Assembly: GCF_000764305.2 (NCBI RefSeq)
Contig: NW_025941719.1
Location: 62,001-126,000 of the forward strand
Length of the DNA: 64,000 nt
Direction: 5' to 3'
Source of the DNA: Hyalella azteca
Taxonomy: Eukaryota; Arthropoda; Malacostraca; Amphipoda; Hyalellidae
Shown here one piece after another: positions 61,114 to 64,000 of this stretch; positions within the stretch are counted from its first letter, which is position 1; every line of letters starts with the position of its first letter. The translations under genes and the position numbers were made by a program. The notes under the pieces were generated by a model that worked only from the letters and a program-made list of their open reading frames with translations, was not told the DNA's origin and did no database searches.

Positions 61114-64000
61114 TTTCTTGTCCGTGTCGCGTAGTTATACAGAGACGTTTCTGTATTTTTAGTGTTATATCCTAATACCACGTTATTTCAATAAAATTAG
61201 TCAATATATAACGAAATGAATTCTTACTTATGACAGATGTATATATAAGGAAATAACCATCTATTGAATTATCATACTCATCAAGTGACAATAAGCGATG
61301 AGTAAGTAATCAAATTGCACAGCATTATTTTAAATTTTTAATGATTTAAAACAAATGAAGCACTAATTTAGGTCTCATTGCCTACGAAAGAATACGACGC
61401 AGAGATTTGCATGCGCAGTGAAATGCTTCTGTTGTCGCCGGATATCGTTAAGCGCTTGTGGTAGCCTGAGTTGAATTAGTTTGTAAAGGGTCAATGAGCG
61501 TTTGATATGCATAAATATAGATACCAAAAAATAACCTAGGCAAATATGATAAACTGATGGAATTATATTGGTACAATTGCACTAAACGATATTAGATTCG
61601 TTATTTCTAATTTTCTATTTAAGTTTTCAGCTATTAGAATCAGGATCAAAATGACATAAGAAAAAAAATTTACCGACATCAAACAGTTTTATATGTGAGA
61701 AGTACAAATATTAGTAAGTTTCGGTATATTGATTGTTACAAGACAAACGTTTAACACGATTAATGAGACATTGCAACGCGCATGAAGGAATGGAAACACC
61801 CACGAAACATTTATGAAATATCCGTGAAACGTTCAGAGAAAAAACGTGTGAAGACCTCAGTCGAGGACTAGAAGTGAGGGACTAGCATGGCTGAATATAT
61901 ACTCGCTATTGTGTCATCGTTGGACAAATAAAGCAGTCCATTTTAAAGCACTGCTCTTCAGGTCTCGTGTATAGTCAGTATGTCCATCACGACAGCTCGG
62001 CTCTAACGATAAGCAAACGCACAGCAGCAAAAATGTCGCTTCAGCCGTCATCGTTGGGCGGCTCTTCAACTTGTCTCTGTAGCGAACACATCTCAACGCA
62101 GCCCTAACAATTTTCTGCACGTTTCTTGGTGCAGACAATACGCCTAGCTGAGCTTAACCCTCTACCGCCGTGTGTCACTCACCGGGAACATAACTTTCCA
62201 ATGAAATTATACGTAACCTGTTGATTGTAGCAACCTGAGCAACCTGAGGACGTTAGTGCGCAAAACAGAACATTTTAAAGTTGTCGCACGTGGCGGCAAC
62301 CATCAGTGCAAGTCATTTTGCGCTCACTAGAACGTATCCTTTTTGGGAAGTGGGCTTGTGACAACATTGCTCCGGTTACTCATGTCAGGCAAAATTCGAG
62401 CAAAAATGCAGACATTTCTTCGTGCAGACAATACGCCTAAATAATATTAACGCGACCTCAGCAAAACTCATTTTTAAATGTCCAGTTCATACGCTGCATC
62501 TAACCTGAAACATTGAACGACGCCAAAGAAAGACATCTGCGATGTACCTTGCATCAGTAAAAGAAGTGAGAATTTTTTTCGTTGGTAAAGCGTTACGAGT
62601 TTTTTTTCAAATCTATTGGTGCATTTCATAGAGCATTTTCAACTATTGGGAGTTAATTAAAATGAGCTTTTGGTCACATACAGAGGCGCAAGAACGATTT
62701 TGATGCAGTATGCATCTAGTAAAACAATTTTGCGAAGGGTTCATACTAAAGTAATTTTAAAATTTTAAATAAGTTGCATCTTAATTGAAACATTTAGAGA
62801 TTGTTACACCATCCGTCCTCATTTACGAGATGATACGATTTCCAATTATCAGTTGGCTCTGATTTTCAGGCAGCCAAATGCAATAAAAACCAGAAGGAAT
62901 GCTGCCGACTATCTCAGGCTTGAAAACAATGAAATATAATATTAAGTTAAAATATAACTTTAGTAAGTGCCCGTCCTGCACGATATATCTGCTAATAATA
63001 TATATCGATATATCGCTACAAATATGTACAGTGCTCAGTCTCCATTTGAGCTCCTTTTTACTTCAAGTTTATCTCTAAAAAAAGTTGCGGCTATATCTTC
63101 AAACTAATATTATCCTCCTTATTTTGAATATTTTAAAAACAAATTTCCGTCCCTTTCACCGCTTTCCGTCTATATCGAAGTTTTTTTGTTGAATTTCCCT
63201 AAAGAATATGCCTCCACTCTCGAGTTTCGTCGCCTATTCATTCCACGCTCATTTGGTAGCATCTCATTTCCGTTTGTAGTTGAAAGTACGTCGGTAAGTC
63301 GACTAAAAGTGTGCAGGTAGCACTCAGGTCCGCCTGAGAAGCTTCCATCGCTTAACAGGCCAGCCACATAAAACGTCCACTAACTTCTCACTAAGTTTGC
63401 CAGAAGCCATATTTCCAGAATTGCCTCGAAACCTCCTTGTTGTTCCAGAGGCTTCACATGCTGCAACATCACAGTCTTGTTGCCTGGATCTTTAACAACT
63501 CCTCAGATCTCACAGAGATTTCTGAGTACTCATAAATTGATTATTATTTGTTACCAGAATCGGCAAACTACAAGCTATACTTAAATCTCTTTGTACAGTC
63601 CAAGTAGGAATTACGTACGTATGAATGATGGAATTTGTTAGATAGGAATTACTTAGATGCATTCAATGTTGGAATTTTGTTGGCGAAAACTACTACGTAA
63701 AAGGAATTACGTATTAAGAACAGATAAATTGGATAATGAGGAATAATTAATTTTCAAATTTGTTAGAAATTGGGAAAACATTATAAATTCAGGGATACAT
63801 TACACAACATCAATATACTTTAGAGAGGCATGAGTAATCGGTTTTATAAACGACGTATATTAAAAAAATATATTTTGATTGGTTTCATTCAACGGTAAAA
63901 ATGCAGCATTTCATTTCAAATCATTTGTTATACAAAATGTGTAACACAGTAATAAAAGTACGAGAAATTCATAGTATAGTCCCACCGGCATGAATTAATG

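Larger units (their letters stand above)
26972..64000. other. Upstream region or very long 5' intron of side-like gene
   Basis: The exon at 26971 needs an upstream phase-1 exon with the signal peptide. If that exon is far away, all 37 kb here is intron; if near, part is promoter or intergenic DNA. The repeat arrays are listed separately. The stretches 26972-29439, 31899-34934, 35201-38548, 41267-44031, 46978-52010, 53061-54381, 54616-57023 and 60358-64000 are AT-rich, with only short chance-like open frames and minor repeats. Confidence 0.5.

Overview
This 64 kb window is eukaryotic nuclear DNA, almost certainly arthropod and perhaps crustacean. The evidence is short protein-coding exons bounded by GT/AG splice sites, very large AT-rich introns, no bacterial-style gene packing, a Tc1/mariner-type MITE, and exons of an arthropod immunoglobulin-superfamily guidance receptor. 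The placement within arthropods is inference; no marker gene settles it.

The one gene I can support lies on the minus strand. It is the N-terminal part of a Sidestep (Side) family cell-surface protein, read from high to low coordinates through four exons: 26971-26839 (first half of Ig1), 23588-23161 (rest of Ig1), 8122-7991 (first half of Ig2) and 610-407 (second half of Ig2). All four have good splice sites. The phases match at each join (2, 1, 1), and the 897 exon bases give about 299 codons with no internal stop. The introns are 3,250, 15,038 and 7,380 bp. The gene continues past base 1 (remaining Ig domains, membrane segment, tail). Its signal-peptide exon lies upstream of 26971, either in the remaining 37 kb or outside the window. 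Only a weak candidate is visible, near 62,000.

The rest is intronic or intergenic DNA, remarkable for more than two dozen unrelated minisatellite arrays (units of 13 to 51 bp) that together cover roughly one sixth of the window. The largest are a 33-bp array with about 36 identical copies (13052-14266), a 20-bp array of about 82 copies (44032-45670), and 18-bp arrays at 40194-40772 and 59732-60357. Several lie side by side, and two assembly breaks fall inside them: a single N at 13051 and 490 Ns at 45923-46412. Nearly every long open frame in the window is one of these arrays read as peptide and is not a gene.

Layout: 1-26971, body of the side-like gene with arrays in its introns; 26972-64000, upstream region (a very long 5' intron, the promoter region, or both) with many arrays, a palindrome cluster at 31059-31173 and a mariner-like terminus at 46956-46977. 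I found no rRNA, credible tRNA, CRISPR array or intact transposase gene.
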